64,000 nucleotides of DNA from Vibrio penaeicida (GCF_019977755.1 NZ_AP025145.1:1860001-1924000); one strand, 5' to 3'. Positions 10,407 through 19,738 are shown, numbered from the stretch's first letter. A program made the numbers and translations. The notes: generated by a model from the letters alone, not told the origin.

Positions 10407-11214
10407 CGTTTTCTCCCTTGGGTATCAGGCGAATATTGAGTGCTCTAAGCAGCACTAACGCCATAATGAGCGCAAAAACTAATGCCATCGAAAACCACTG
10501 CAACGCATACCCAAAGTGTTTTTGAGAAGACATTGGAACTGGGTGCCAAGGCTGAGGGTATTCAAGGTTTAAGTTGCTGGGCTGAATAACAAAAGGCAGT
10601 AAAGGAAGCCCAAGCTCTCCTTCCAATGCCTCCAAATTCAGGTTTTGAATTCGTTTGGGCCATCCACTTTCTGCATGAAGCTTGTCACTAACAGGGTTGC
10701 TTTGTTTTTGATACACCCTCCCCTCCAGCGACACAGGTTGGGTTAGCTCTGTAAAACTGGGTAATATACGGCGATCATGCCCCGCCTTCACAAACCCGAG
10801 CTCTAGCAGCACATAGCGTCCGTTGCCCTGATAACCCGATGTCACTTTCACTGGTTGAAGCATCAAATACCCCACTTGTCCATTCCACACTTGGTTATCA
10901 AGCAAAAACGTACGATGCGAAACAGGCATAACATCCATTTTCACTTTTGCTCCGGTCAGGCTTTGCTGCGCATCACTTAAATATTCCTGACCGAGATTGG
11001 GACTTATACCGTTTGCCTTTTTGAGCAAGGTATCTAAAGGCTCCGGTGCCATCGTCGCGCGCTGGGCTAATGCCTTTTCGTAGTCTAACTTTTGCTCACC
11101 ACGTCCCATTTGCCAAAAGCCCAACTTGATCAGCAGAGTAAATACCACCAAAGTGAGAATTAGGGCGAACCAAAATTTTGGTTTTAACGTCAACGCAACC
11201 CAGGGAGACAACAT
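10384..11214 (-). CDS. SURF1 family cytochrome oxidase assembly protein
   Basis: A SURF1/Shy1 protein that helps insert heme A into subunit I. It has an N-terminal membrane segment (FWFALILTLVVFTLLIKLGFWQ), the family motif LGFWQMGRGEQK, a periplasmic domain, and a C-terminal membrane segment (HFGYALQWFSMALVFALIMALVLL) beginning with the conserved YALQWFSMA. The frame is open back to 11307, but the ATG at 11212-11214 is preceded by GTGAGG at a good distance and gives 276 residues, matching the family. The longer form would run deep into the opposite-strand DUF2909 gene. It is in the cox operon downstream of coxC. Confidence 0.92.
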   Translation of the reverse strand: MLSPWVALTLKPKFWFALILTLVVFTLLIKLGFWQMGRGEQKLDYEKALAQRATMAPEPLDTLLKKANGISPNLGQEYLSDAQQSLTGAKVKMDVMPVSHRTFLLDNQVWNGQVGYLMLQPVKVTSGYQGNGRYVLLELGFVKAGHDRRILPSFTELTQPVSLEGRVYQKQSNPVSDKLHAESGWPKRIQNLNLEALEGELGLPLLPFVIQPSNLNLEYPQPWHPVPMSSQKHFGYALQWFSMALVFALIMALVLLRALNIRLIPKGENDDSSKHG

Positions 11215-11428
11215 GGCAGCCTCACTGTTTAAACTCGTTCTGGTCTTGACACTCTGTTTCATTATCTTCAACCTTGGTCGCGCTTTAGTGGTGATGGTAA
11301 AAGGCAAAAGCGATAAGCCTGCCAGTCACTTCTTGGGTCGCCGTTTAATTTTCTCCGCTTTGGTTATCGTATTTTTACTCATTGCGCTTCAGGCGGGCTG
11401 GATTGAACCCAACCCTAGACCTTACTAA
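11213..11428 (+). CDS. DUF2909 small membrane protein (twin-transmembrane)
   Basis: A 71-residue protein with two membrane helices (LFKLVLVLTLCFIIFNLGRAL and FSALVIVFLLIALQAGWI) joined by a short basic loop ending SHFLGRRL, the layout of the DUF2909/twin-transmembrane family. Members are regularly found in cox operons but on the opposite strand, as here. The start at 11213 has GGGAGA 5 nt upstream. An in-frame upstream ATG at 11126 would add 29 polar residues with no ribosome site. Its ATG overlaps the surf1 ATG on the other strand. Function is unknown; a role in oxidase assembly is inferred from context. Confidence 0.85.
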   Translation: MAASLFKLVLVLTLCFIIFNLGRALVVMVKGKSDKPASHFLGRRLIFSALVIVFLLIALQAGWIEPNPRPY

Positions 11429-11433
11429 CGCCA

Positions 11434-11456
11434 GCTCTACTCATTCGGGGTAGAGC
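11434..11456. terminator. Hairpin between DUF2909 and coxC
   Basis: GCTCTAC/GTAGAGC with a 9-nt loop between the convergent ends of the DUF2909 gene and coxC. There is no T tract, so it may only attenuate, and the cox transcript must read through it to reach surf1. Confidence 0.4.
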
Positions 11457-11458
11457 GT

Positions 11459-12334
11459 CTAAAGCACATACACAAAGATAAATAGACACAGCCAAACCAC
11501 GTCCACAAAGTGCCAGTACCAACTGCCCGCTTGAAACGCGAAGTGACTTTCAGGTGTGAAGTGGTCGTAGGCAATTCTTGCCAACAATACCGACAAGAAA
11601 ATAGTCCCCAGTAACACATGCATGCCGTGGAAACCTGTTAACAGGAAGAAAGTGTTACCATACACACCAGACTGCAGCGTCAGCCCCATTTCTTGATAGG
11701 CGTGAACATACTCTTCCACCTGATAAAACAAGAACGCAATTGCCAAAATGATGGTAATTTCTAACCACACTACCAACGCCATTCGGTGGTTTTTCTCTAA
11801 ACTGGTGTGCGCCATATGGAGAGTGATGGAAGAAGTCAGAAGAATGATGGTGTTCAGCAAAGGCAAACCTTGCCAGCCCATTGCTTCTGTCGTTTGCCCA
11901 GAAGGAGTTAGAGTGAGTGGCCACATTGCTTCAAAGGCAGGCCAAAGCACTTCATGAGTCATTTGGTTGTTATCTGCGCCCGCGAGCCATGGGACAGAAA
12001 TCATTCGGGCATAAAATAGCGCACCAAAGAAGGCGCAGAAAAACATGATTTCCGAGAAAATAAACCAGCTCATGCCCTGCCGGAAAGAAATATCAATTTG
12101 TTGGGAATAAAAACCCGACAAAGATTCACCAATCACGTTTCGCATCCATCCGATGAACATCACCAGAAAAACGACAAATCCGCCTATTAGAAAGACTTTC
12201 CCAAACACACTGCCGGTTTCTAAATTTTGTACAGTAACGCCAGCACCGACTGCAATAAAAAACAAGGCAATCGCGCCGACTATCGGCCAAATACTGTGTG
12301 AGGGGACATAATAAGTTTGGTGTTGTGTTGTCAT
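11459..12334 (-). CDS. coxC: Cytochrome c oxidase subunit III
   Basis: A 291-residue subunit of the aa3-type terminal oxidase with seven hydrophobic segments. Family signatures include SFRQGMSWFIFSEIMFFCAFFGALFYAR (shown in part), the Glu-containing VEEYVHAY, GFHGMHVLLGT and the C-terminal SWYWHFVDVVWLCLFIFVYVL type ending. The subunit carries no cofactor but stabilises the proton-pumping core. Its ATG overlaps the ctaG stop by 4 bp. The small DUF2970 gene often found between ctaG and coxC in related operons is absent here. Confidence 0.97.
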   Translation of the reverse strand: MTTQHQTYYVPSHSIWPIVGAIALFFIAVGAGVTVQNLETGSVFGKVFLIGGFVVFLVMFIGWMRNVIGESLSGFYSQQIDISFRQGMSWFIFSEIMFFCAFFGALFYARMISVPWLAGADNNQMTHEVLWPAFEAMWPLTLTPSGQTTEAMGWQGLPLLNTIILLTSSITLHMAHTSLEKNHRMALVVWLEITIILAIAFLFYQVEEYVHAYQEMGLTLQSGVYGNTFFLLTGFHGMHVLLGTIFLSVLLARIAYDHFTPESHFAFQAGSWYWHFVDVVWLCLFIFVYVL

Positions 12335-12924
12335 TGCACCGCTCCTTGATCCGTTTCTGAGCGTGAAATTAGAGCCACAGTTTTCTTATCTTCTGGCTCT
12401 GTGATATTGAATAGCGTGTAGGAAAGTGTCAGCGTATGGATAGAATCGGGAATCGTCGGCTCGATATAGAAAATTACGGGCAGTTCAGCGCTTTTATTCC
12501 CTTCCAGTGGCTGGCGATTAAAACAAAAGCATTCAATTTTATTGAAGTACGCCGCGCCATTTCCTGGAGCAATAGAAGGAACAGCTTGACCAATCAATGG
12601 TGAACCATTGAGGTTTGTCGCCATATACCGTGTTTGAACCACCTGCCCAGGGTGAACATCCATGACCTTTTTAGCGGGTATGAACGTCCACGGCATATCA
12701 GGTTTTACATGTGCCATGAACTCAACACGAATCACACGTGATGTATCCACCTGCATGCCGACTGGGCTACTCACAGCTTCATTGTTGGGTTTACCGTTAA
12801 TACCAAGCTGTTCGCACATAATGTCGTACAGTGGTATCAAGGCAAACCCAAAGCCGAACATGCCTAATACACCAAGCAAAAGCCAGAAGGTCAGTTTGCG
12901 ATTTGAAGGTTTTGCCGTATCCAT
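12331..12924 (-). CDS. ctaG: Cytochrome c oxidase assembly protein CtaG/Cox11
   Basis: Copper chaperone that delivers Cu to the CuB site of subunit I. One membrane anchor (LTFWLLLGVLGMFGFGFALIPLYD) is followed by a periplasmic immunoglobulin-like domain. The copper-binding motif KIECFCFNRQPL with its paired Cys is intact. The frame extends to a TTG at 12942, overlapping coxA, but the ATG at 12924 has GGAGA 7 nt upstream and gives 197 residues, the usual family length, so that start is chosen. It sits between coxA and coxC. Confidence 0.95.
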   Translation of the reverse strand: MDTAKPSNRKLTFWLLLGVLGMFGFGFALIPLYDIMCEQLGINGKPNNEAVSSPVGMQVDTSRVIRVEFMAHVKPDMPWTFIPAKKVMDVHPGQVVQTRYMATNLNGSPLIGQAVPSIAPGNGAAYFNKIECFCFNRQPLEGNKSAELPVIFYIEPTIPDSIHTLTLSYTLFNITEPEDKKTVALISRSETDQGAVQ

Positions 12925-12938
12925 CGCTGCATCTCCGA

Positions 12939-14534
12939 TCAATCAACTTTAGGCGGCTGACTGAATGTGTGATGAGGTGCTGGGCTTGGTACTGTCCATT
13001 CCAAACCTTCCGCTCTTTCCCATGACCGCGCCTCGGCTTTCTCGCCTCCTTTGATGCATTTAATCACCAACCAGAGGAAAATAAGCTGAGACAGACCAAA
13101 CGCAAATCCGCCAATCGACACTATTTGGTTCACGTCTGCAAACTGAATGGCGTAATCGGGAATCCGCCTAGGCATGCCCGCCAATCCCAAAAAGTGCATC
13201 GGGAAGAACAGAACATTCACCGAAATCACCGAACACCAGAAATGCCATAGACTCAACCGATGATCGTACATGTGACCTGTCCATTTAGGCAGCCAGTAGT
13301 AGGCGGCCGCCATGATCGAGAAGACGGCGCCAGAAACGAGAACATAGTGGAAGTGAGCCACCACAAAATAGGTATCGTGGTATTGGAAATCAGCGGGCAC
13401 AATCGCCAGCATCAATCCCGAGAACCCACCTATCGTAAACAGCACAATAAATGCGATGGCAAACAACATGGGCGTTTCAAAGGTCATGGCTCCGCGCCAC
13501 ATCGTTGCCACCCAGTTGAAGACTTTTACCCCTGTCGGTACCGCAATCAACATGGTGCAATACATGAAGAAAAGTTCGGCAAACACTGGCATCCCAGTGG
13601 TGAACATGTGGTGCGCCCAAACCAAAAACGAAAGCAGCGCGATACTGCACGTTGCGTACACCATGGAGTGATAACCAAACAGCTTCTTACCACTGAAGGC
13701 TGGAATAATGGCCGATACGATCCCAAAGGAAGGTAAGATCATGATGTACACTTCGGGGTGCCCAAAGAACCAGAAAATGTGCTGGAACATCACGGGGTCG
13801 CCCCCGCCTGCTGCATCAAAGAAACTGGTGCCAAAGTACTTGTCTGTCAAAACCATGGTAACGGCGCCGGCCAGTACGGGCATTACAGCTATCAACAAAA
13901 ATGCCGTGATTAACCATGTCCAAACAAACATTGGAAGCTTGAACCAAGTCATACCAGGTGCACGCATGTTGACAATGGTCACGATCACGTTGATCGCCCC
14001 CATTATGGAACTGATACCCATAATGTGGACAGAAAACACGAACAATGCGGTGCTATCTGGTCCATACGTCGTCGACAATGGCGCGTAGAACGTCCAACCA
14101 AAGTCCGGACCGCCACCTTCCATAAAGAGCGAACTGATTAAAATGAGAAACGCAAAAGGCAATATCCAGAAGCTCAAGTTATTCATGCGTGGCAGAGCCA
14201 TATCTGGCGCACCAATCATGAGCGGAATCATCCAGTTTGCCAGTCCGGTAAAGGCTGGCATCACCGCACCAAATACCATCACCAATCCGTGAACCGTCGT
14301 CATCTGATTGAAAAAATGCGGGTCCACTAACTGCAAGCCAGGCTGGAACAATTCGGCGCGAATGATCATCGCCATGAACCCACCGGTTAAAAACATCGCA
14401 AAGCTGAACCACAAATACAGTGTGCCTATGTCTTTATGATTGGTCGAATATACCCAGCGAGCCAGCCCTGAAGGCGCTGCATGATGATCGTCATGATCAT
14501 TTTCATGAGAATTTACATCGGTTGAACTGTTCAT
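12939..14534 (-). CDS. coxA: Cytochrome c oxidase subunit I, aa3-type
   Basis: The catalytic subunit (531 residues, 12 membrane helices) that reduces oxygen to water and pumps protons. The low-spin heme His lies in TTVHGLVMVFGAVMP. The CuB/active-site motif WFFGHPEVYIMILP carries the His-Tyr crosslink pair, followed by the WAHHMFTTG His pair and the heme ligands in VVAHFHYVLVSG. The motif at helix VI (GHPEVY) marks the A1-type family with a Glu proton gate. The N-terminus has a His/Asp-rich stretch (NSHENDHDDHHAAP), common in this family. Its ATG overlaps the coxB stop by 4 bp. Confidence 0.98.
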   Translation of the reverse strand: MNSSTDVNSHENDHDDHHAAPSGLARWVYSTNHKDIGTLYLWFSFAMFLTGGFMAMIIRAELFQPGLQLVDPHFFNQMTTVHGLVMVFGAVMPAFTGLANWMIPLMIGAPDMALPRMNNLSFWILPFAFLILISSLFMEGGGPDFGWTFYAPLSTTYGPDSTALFVFSVHIMGISSIMGAINVIVTIVNMRAPGMTWFKLPMFVWTWLITAFLLIAVMPVLAGAVTMVLTDKYFGTSFFDAAGGGDPVMFQHIFWFFGHPEVYIMILPSFGIVSAIIPAFSGKKLFGYHSMVYATCSIALLSFLVWAHHMFTTGMPVFAELFFMYCTMLIAVPTGVKVFNWVATMWRGAMTFETPMLFAIAFIVLFTIGGFSGLMLAIVPADFQYHDTYFVVAHFHYVLVSGAVFSIMAAAYYWLPKWTGHMYDHRLSLWHFWCSVISVNVLFFPMHFLGLAGMPRRIPDYAIQFADVNQIVSIGGFAFGLSQLIFLWLVIKCIKGGEKAEARSWERAEGLEWTVPSPAPHHTFSQPPKVD

Positions 14535-15664
14535 TGTCCCTCCTCGCTGCGCAAAGTATTCACGTCTGACGCTTGCGCCATATCGCCTTTGTCATTACCC
14601 CAAGCATTTCGCTCGTACGTTACTACTGCGGCAATTTGCTCATCGGTTAACTGATTTCCAAATGCTTGCATGGCTGTTCCTGCCACCCCATTTAGAACAA
14701 CATCAATATGGTTGTTTACATCACCTAATGTCACGGGGCTATCTTTCATTGCAGGGAAAACGCCGGGAACACCCAACCCATTAACCTGATGACACACCGC
14801 GCATCGGTCGTTGTACACTTGCTCGCCCATTGCCATGAGTTCGTCCATAGAAAGCTCTTTAGAAAGGGCGGCTTTTGCCTCTTCTGCTGCTTGCTTCGCC
14901 ACCAATTTTTGAGCGACCAACCATTCATCGAACTCTTTTTCTTCCATGGCATGCACCACTATCGGCATAAAGCCGTGATTCCGACCACACAACTCAGCAC
15001 ACTGACCACGATAAACACCCGGTTCATCGATTTTGGTCCACGCTTCATTGATGAATCCTGGCACTGTATCTTTCTTCACGGCGAAATCCGGCACCCACCA
15101 AGAGTGGATGACGTCGTCGGACGTTAAGAGGAACCGGACTTTCCGGTTGATGGGAAGCACAAGCGGATTGTCGACTTCAAGGAGGTAATTAGCCCCTTTC
15201 AGTTCATCACCTTCAATCTGCTTAGAGGATGTGGTTAACAAGCTAAAAAATTCGACATCCTCACCGAAATAGCTGTAATGCCACTTCCATTGAGAACCGG
15301 TAATTTTCACCGTGATATCGGATTGGCTGGTATCTTCCATATCGATAAGCGTTGTAGTGGCAGGGACTGCCATCGCAACCAATATTAAAATCGGAATCAC
15401 AGTCCATATGATTTCCACTTTCGTACTCTCATGAAAGTTCGCCGCTACAGCGCCCTGAGATTTACGATGCTTGAAAATGGCGTAAAACATGACTCCAAAA
15501 ACGACAACCGCTATGGCACAGCAGATGTAAAAAATCAGCATATGAAGGTCATAGACCTGCTCACTGATTCGGGTTACACCCCTTGTCATATTGTATTGGC
15601 TTCCAGACCATGCCACCGTTGGGATTAGCGCACCCCATAAACACAAAGACGTTAATCTTTTCAA
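14531..15664 (-). CDS. coxB: Cytochrome c oxidase subunit II with C-terminal cytochrome c domain
   Basis: A 377-residue electron-entry subunit. A signal peptide (LTSLCLWGALIPTVAWS) is followed by two membrane helices and the periplasmic cupredoxin domain, with CuA ligands in VIHSWWVPDF and GQCAELCGRNHGFMPIVV. After a helical linker rich in Ala/Glu/Lys comes a fused class I cytochrome c with heme site CAVCH (in NDRCAVCHQVNG) and the distal Met region (GTAMQAFG). The fusion (caa3 type) gives the enzyme its own cytochrome c donor. It is the first gene of the eight-gene cox/cta operon, and its promoter must lie in 15665-16148. Confidence 0.97.
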   Translation of the reverse strand: MKRLTSLCLWGALIPTVAWSGSQYNMTRGVTRISEQVYDLHMLIFYICCAIAVVVFGVMFYAIFKHRKSQGAVAANFHESTKVEIIWTVIPILILVAMAVPATTTLIDMEDTSQSDITVKITGSQWKWHYSYFGEDVEFFSLLTTSSKQIEGDELKGANYLLEVDNPLVLPINRKVRFLLTSDDVIHSWWVPDFAVKKDTVPGFINEAWTKIDEPGVYRGQCAELCGRNHGFMPIVVHAMEEKEFDEWLVAQKLVAKQAAEEAKAALSKELSMDELMAMGEQVYNDRCAVCHQVNGLGVPGVFPAMKDSPVTLGDVNNHIDVVLNGVAGTAMQAFGNQLTDEQIAAVVTYERNAWGNDKGDMAQASDVNTLRSEEGQ

Positions 15665-16148
15665 AAGATCTCTCCTCTGTTTCCGCTTACAGGCTAGACA
15701 CGCTTGGTAGCGCAGCGTGAATACCTCATAAGCATCAGATCGCCGTCCAAATCCGTTTGTGTTTTTATAGACGGTGATCTACTTCGCATTTCCATACAGT
15801 AATGTGATGGAACGCATGCCATGCGACTTTGGGATTATTTCCAAAGTGCTAACTATTTGTTATGGCTTTGTTAATAACCCTAGATTCTTGGCGGCAATTG
15901 TTCAAGAATTAAACGACTCTCTCCATTTTGGAATTAGACTTTGATCCCCAATTTGTCTTTTATTATTCCTTTTGTTGCTTATGTTTCGCTGAAATATCTT
16001 GTGTAAAAAATTTCAAAAAAGATTCATCGCGATTTAATCGATTGCGACCACATCGTGAGAGCTAAACCACAAAAAATGGTGTAATCATTAATGGATTTCA
16101 ATTAATTTAGAGACATAATATTTAAGTACCCTTTGACAGGAAAAAACG
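15665..16148. promoter_or_regulatory. Divergent promoter region between cox operon and phosphohexomutase
   Basis: 484 bp without a gene between two divergent transcription units. The right half (15990-16130) is AT-rich with several possible -10 boxes upstream of the mutase gene. No confident operator was identified and no ORF with a ribosome site is present. Confidence 0.45.
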
Positions 16149-17861
16149 ATGAACGAATTGATGAAAAGCTGGCTGGAAAGAGACCCAGATCCTCGTACAC
16201 GTGAAGAGCTGAATACACTTCAAAAAGAAAACCGCTCTGAAGAAATTGCAAACCGATTCAAAGGACGTTTAGAATTTGGTACCGCGGGATTACGTGGTGT
16301 TGTCGGTGCCGGTCCTAACCGCATGAACCGATTGGTTATCCAAGAAACCGCGACGGGCCTTGGTCAGTACCTGTTAAAAGCACAACAAGGTGCGGCAGAA
16401 AAAGGCGTTGTCATTGGTTACGATGGTCGCCCTGATTCGAAACAATTTGCCCACGACACCGCTTCTGCTCTCGCTGCGCAAGGCATCAAGGTTTACTTAA
16501 CTCACGATGTTGCGGCTACTCCGATTGTTGCTTTTGGTGTACTACACCTTGGTACAGCCGCCGCTGTTGTGGTCACCGCCAGCCATAACCCGCCTGAGTA
16601 CAATGGCTTCAAAGTGTACTGGGACAATGGCGCTCAAATCATTCCACCACACGATTCAGGCATTGCAGCTGAAATCGACGATGCAGCTCAAAAGCCTCTT
16701 AACCTTATGCCACTTGAAGAAGCCGAAGAAAAAGGCTTACTCGTTTGGTTGAAAGACGATTACTACCAAACCTACCGCGACACCGCGAACGCTAGCCCAT
16801 TGTTGCAAAGCGATCCATCGCAACAAGCCGAGAACCTTTCTCTTGCCTACACAGCTATGCACGGCGTTGGCGCAAATATGGCTGAAACGCTGCTTGCCGA
16901 TGCTGGATTTACTCAAGTACACAGCGTAGCTGCGCAACGCGAACCCGACGGCAGCTTCCCAACCGTTAATTTCCCTAACCCTGAAGAGAAAGGGGCGATG
17001 GATCTAGTGATTGCAGAAGCGAAGAAGCACAACGCAGAATTAGCCTGTGCGAATGACCCCGATGCAGACCGCTTTGCAGCAGCCGCAAGAAAAGCGGATG
17101 GCGAATACCAAATGTTAACGGGCGATCAGGTTGGTGTGTTGTTTGGTCACTACCTGCTTAATCAAGCGCAAGATAACCAAAAATTAGTGGGTGCAACGAT
17201 TGTTTCCTCTAGCCTTCTGGCCAAAGTGGCGGAAGCTGCGGGCGGCACGTTCTACAAAACGCTAACGGGTTTTAAATGGCTGACTAACGTCGCTATGCAA
17301 GAGCAAACGGAAGATAAGCAGTTCCTTTTCGCTTACGAAGAAGCGCTAGGCTATACCGTAGGTACATTGGTTTGGGATAAAGATGGTCTAACCGCTTTGG
17401 TTGCCTTTGCTCAACTGGCTGCTCGCTTGAAAGCGCAAGGCAAGACCGTTTGGGATCAGCTAGAAGAGATTTACCGACAGCATGGCATGGTGATCAATGC
17501 TCAACACAGCATTGCTCTTGACCCTTCTGCGCCACCAATTGGTGACACGCTTCGCGCTAACCCACCTTCAACAATTGCAGGTCAGACGATCGCAAGTATT
17601 GAGGATTTCAAACTGTCCAAGCAAACGTTCAAAGATGGCAGTGAGAAAGCCTTAGAGTTCCCAATCAGTGACGTATTGATTTATCACCTCAATAACGGTT
17701 CACGTGTTGTGGTTCGCCCTTCTGGGACGGAGCCTAAGCTGAAGTGTTACTACGAAGTGGTTGAACCATTTAGTGCAGAAGAAAGCTACGCTGACGCGCA
17801 CAAGCGTGCTGAAGAAAAGATCGACATGTTGATCAGCGAGCATCAGCACTCTCTTCAATAA
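16149..17861 (+). CDS. Phosphoglucomutase/phosphomannomutase (alpha-D-phosphohexomutase)
   Basis: A 570-residue enzyme of the PGM2-like branch that interconverts sugar 1- and 6-phosphates, feeding glycogen, cell-wall and nucleotide-sugar synthesis. The four family signatures are intact: catalytic phosphoserine in VVTASHNPPEYNG (about residue 145), metal-binding loop ANDPDADRFA (about 302-311), sugar-binding AYEEALGY (about 396), and phosphate-binding RPSGTEPKLKCY near the C-terminus. The N-terminal FGTAGLRGVVG motif is also typical. AGGAAAAAACG precedes the ATG. It stands alone with a terminator 49 bp downstream. Substrate preference between glucose and mannose cannot be decided from sequence alone. 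Confidence 0.95.
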   Translation: MNELMKSWLERDPDPRTREELNTLQKENRSEEIANRFKGRLEFGTAGLRGVVGAGPNRMNRLVIQETATGLGQYLLKAQQGAAEKGVVIGYDGRPDSKQFAHDTASALAAQGIKVYLTHDVAATPIVAFGVLHLGTAAAVVVTASHNPPEYNGFKVYWDNGAQIIPPHDSGIAAEIDDAAQKPLNLMPLEEAEEKGLLVWLKDDYYQTYRDTANASPLLQSDPSQQAENLSLAYTAMHGVGANMAETLLADAGFTQVHSVAAQREPDGSFPTVNFPNPEEKGAMDLVIAEAKKHNAELACANDPDADRFAAAARKADGEYQMLTGDQVGVLFGHYLLNQAQDNQKLVGATIVSSSLLAKVAEAAGGTFYKTLTGFKWLTNVAMQEQTEDKQFLFAYEEALGYTVGTLVWDKDGLTALVAFAQLAARLKAQGKTVWDQLEEIYRQHGMVINAQHSIALDPSAPPIGDTLRANPPSTIAGQTIASIEDFKLSKQTFKDGSEKALEFPISDVLIYHLNNGSRVVVRPSGTEPKLKCYYEVVEPFSAEESYADAHKRAEEKIDMLISEHQHSLQ

Positions 17862-17909
17862 GCCCTACATTTCAATCCAATAGTTTAGAGAACGAAATCT
17901 CAGACATCG

Positions 17910-17928
17910 AGCCCTCTACAGGAGGGCT
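17910..17928 (+). terminator. Terminator after phosphohexomutase gene
   Basis: A 7-bp stem AGCCCTC/GAGGGCT with a 5-nt loop, followed by a short weak T stretch (TTGTCGTCTATTT). Confidence 0.7.
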
Positions 17929-18059
17929 TTGTCGTCTATTTCATCATGGGTTATGCCATTACAATTAGTGAAATCATTTTAATAGCTAGGATTTAATAGG
18001 CGAATTCAGAATTCCGACTAAGCTTACTAAAAATATAAATGGCTTTTTGGAATTTCGTG

Positions 18060-18806
18060 ATGCTTAAAATATTGGGTCTTTGCCTTTTGGCTTTTGTCTT
18101 GCCTGTTCAGGCTGATGTCAATCGAACACTTAAAGTATGCTGGGAAGACGAAGCCAAACCGCCATTTTTGATGTTCAGTAGTAAAAATGAACCTTATGGC
18201 ATCATGGTGGATGTCGTAGGCGCTGCGCTAAAAGAGAATGGCTACACGCTGGAACATATTATTCAACCGTGGAAGCGCTGCTTACACTCCATTCAGAGTG
18301 GTAAGGTTGATTTGGTTCCCAATGCCTCATACAAACTGCAGCGCACGGAGTTTTCACGCTACTCTTACCCTATCTATGAAACCAATATCGCTTTGTTCTA
18401 CAAAGCGAAACGATTCAGTTCGCCACCTCAGTTTTTGTCTCAGGAAGACATTGCCAACTATAAAGTTGGTGGTGTCTCTGGGTTCAACTACAGCTTTGTT
18501 CATCCCGATGTGAATATTGATGTAGGGGCAAAATCGCGCGAACACTTAGTAAAAAAACTCATCGCAGATCGTGTTGATTTCGCTTTGCTGCAAGTAGAGG
18601 TACTCAACTATTTAGCTAAACAGAATAAGGTCGATATCACATCGCTGGATTACGTCCCTTTCCCTGACAAAAAATCCAAGGCGTACCACGTAATTTTTAA
18701 TAAAAAGACAAACGACTCTGAAAACTTGAAAATCCTGTTTAATCAAACTTTTTTAAACATGAAACACAATGGTGAGCTTGAAAAAATAAAAGCAAAATAT
18801 ATGTAA
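18060..18806 (+). CDS. Periplasmic solute-binding protein, SBP_bac_3 type
   Basis: A protein of about 248 residues with a clear signal peptide (MLKILGLCLLAFVLPVQA). The body resembles the family 3 extracellular binding domain: an early LKVCWEDEAKPPF strand, YGIMVDVVGAALKENGY, a WKRCLHSIQSGKVDLVPNAS segment, and the second-lobe KVGGVSGFNYS. No transporter genes are adjacent, so like many orphan Vibrio proteins of this type it may act in sensing or serve a distant permease. The frame opens at 18039. The ATG at 18060 is preferred because it puts the signal peptide at the N-terminus and has GGA upstream, but the choice is uncertain. Confidence 0.8.
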   Translation: MLKILGLCLLAFVLPVQADVNRTLKVCWEDEAKPPFLMFSSKNEPYGIMVDVVGAALKENGYTLEHIIQPWKRCLHSIQSGKVDLVPNASYKLQRTEFSRYSYPIYETNIALFYKAKRFSSPPQFLSQEDIANYKVGGVSGFNYSFVHPDVNIDVGAKSREHLVKKLIADRVDFALLQVEVLNYLAKQNKVDITSLDYVPFPDKKSKAYHVIFNKKTNDSENLKILFNQTFLNMKHNGELEKIKAKYM

Positions 18807-18829
18807 CTACTTTTGATACCGTCACAAGT

Positions 18830-19738
18830 TTATGCTCTTACAAACCGCGTTTCTTTCAAGCCCATTGCGTACAGTATGGTGGTTAGGTCAGTGTGTTGAA
18901 TAATCAAATCGCAATCAGATATTAGCGTCGGTTTAGGGTGGTGACCAACGCCTAGTCCACTTCCTTTAAGCATGCACTTATCGTTCGCGCCATCCCCAAC
19001 TGCACACACGTCCACGCTCTCGATCTGAAATGTTGTCGCACATTTTGCTGCAATGGCCGCTTTCTCTCGTCCATCGATAATTATTCCTTCCACTTGCCCA
19101 TTTAACGTTCCATTACGAACATTGACATGATTGGCATAATACGCGCTGAACCCACACATTTCTGCTACGTATTGGGCAAACACAGACAGGCCACTGGTAA
19201 TCAAAACGGTTCTACACGCATTCGCTTCTAGTGTTCTCACTAACGTTTTAGCACCTTGGCTTAACTTGATTTCACCACAAAGCGAAAACATCGTCTCTAC
19301 CGGTATTCCCTCAAGCAATTGAACCCGACTCTTAAAGGATTCCTGAAAATCCAGCGCGCCATTCATTGCGTTTTCGGTGATGGTTTTTACCTCAGACCAA
19401 ACACCATTTAAGCTCGCGAGCTCGTCCATCATTTCCTGAACAATGATCGTCGCTTCCATATCGGCAACCAGCAACTTTTTTTGTCGTGCGTCTTTATGCT
19501 GAATCACACAATCAAATTCCAACCCTTTCGATTCTGCCTTCGCTCTCAACTGCTCAACAAGAAAAGCGGCATTTTGATCATTGATGTCTACATGAAAATC
19601 CGCTGCTTTTTCATAGGAGAGCCACGTAACGTGTTTGAAGCGAACCCTATATTGGGAACACAGGGTTAAAATAACCATAAAAATGGAAGACCATTGATGA
19701 CCATTATTTGCCTTGGTGACGACAGTCAGTACATGCAT
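18830..19738 (-). CDS. serB: Phosphoserine phosphatase (HAD family)
   Basis: A 302-residue enzyme that hydrolyses L-phosphoserine in the last step of serine synthesis. The N-terminal 80 residues resemble the ACT-like part found in long SerB proteins. The HAD core follows: motif I as VADMEATII (residues about 91-99), motif II as VLITSGLSVFA, the GTLNGQV cap region, and motif III/IV as AVGDGANDKCML with the downstream GLGVGHHPKP. In motif I the usual second Asp (DxD) is Glu, and the rest of the signature is conserved. The gene stands alone, convergent with the solute-binding gene. Confidence 0.88.
   Translation of the reverse strand: MHVLTVVTKANNGHQWSSIFMVILTLCSQYRVRFKHVTWLSYEKAADFHVDINDQNAAFLVEQLRAKAESKGLEFDCVIQHKDARQKKLLVADMEATIIVQEMMDELASLNGVWSEVKTITENAMNGALDFQESFKSRVQLLEGIPVETMFSLCGEIKLSQGAKTLVRTLEANACRTVLITSGLSVFAQYVAEMCGFSAYYANHVNVRNGTLNGQVEGIIIDGREKAAIAAKCATTFQIESVDVCAVGDGANDKCMLKGSGLGVGHHPKPTLISDCDLIIQHTDLTTILYAMGLKETRFVRA

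Noticed and set aside
11126..11212. Longer N-terminus for the DUF2909 protein
   Set aside because: No ribosome site. The added residues are polar and not shared by the family, while ATG 11213 has GGGAGA at the right distance.
13260..13736. 158-codon frame opposite coxA
   Set aside because: Antisense shadow of a highly conserved gene with no start signal. The product is basic and His-rich with no family character.
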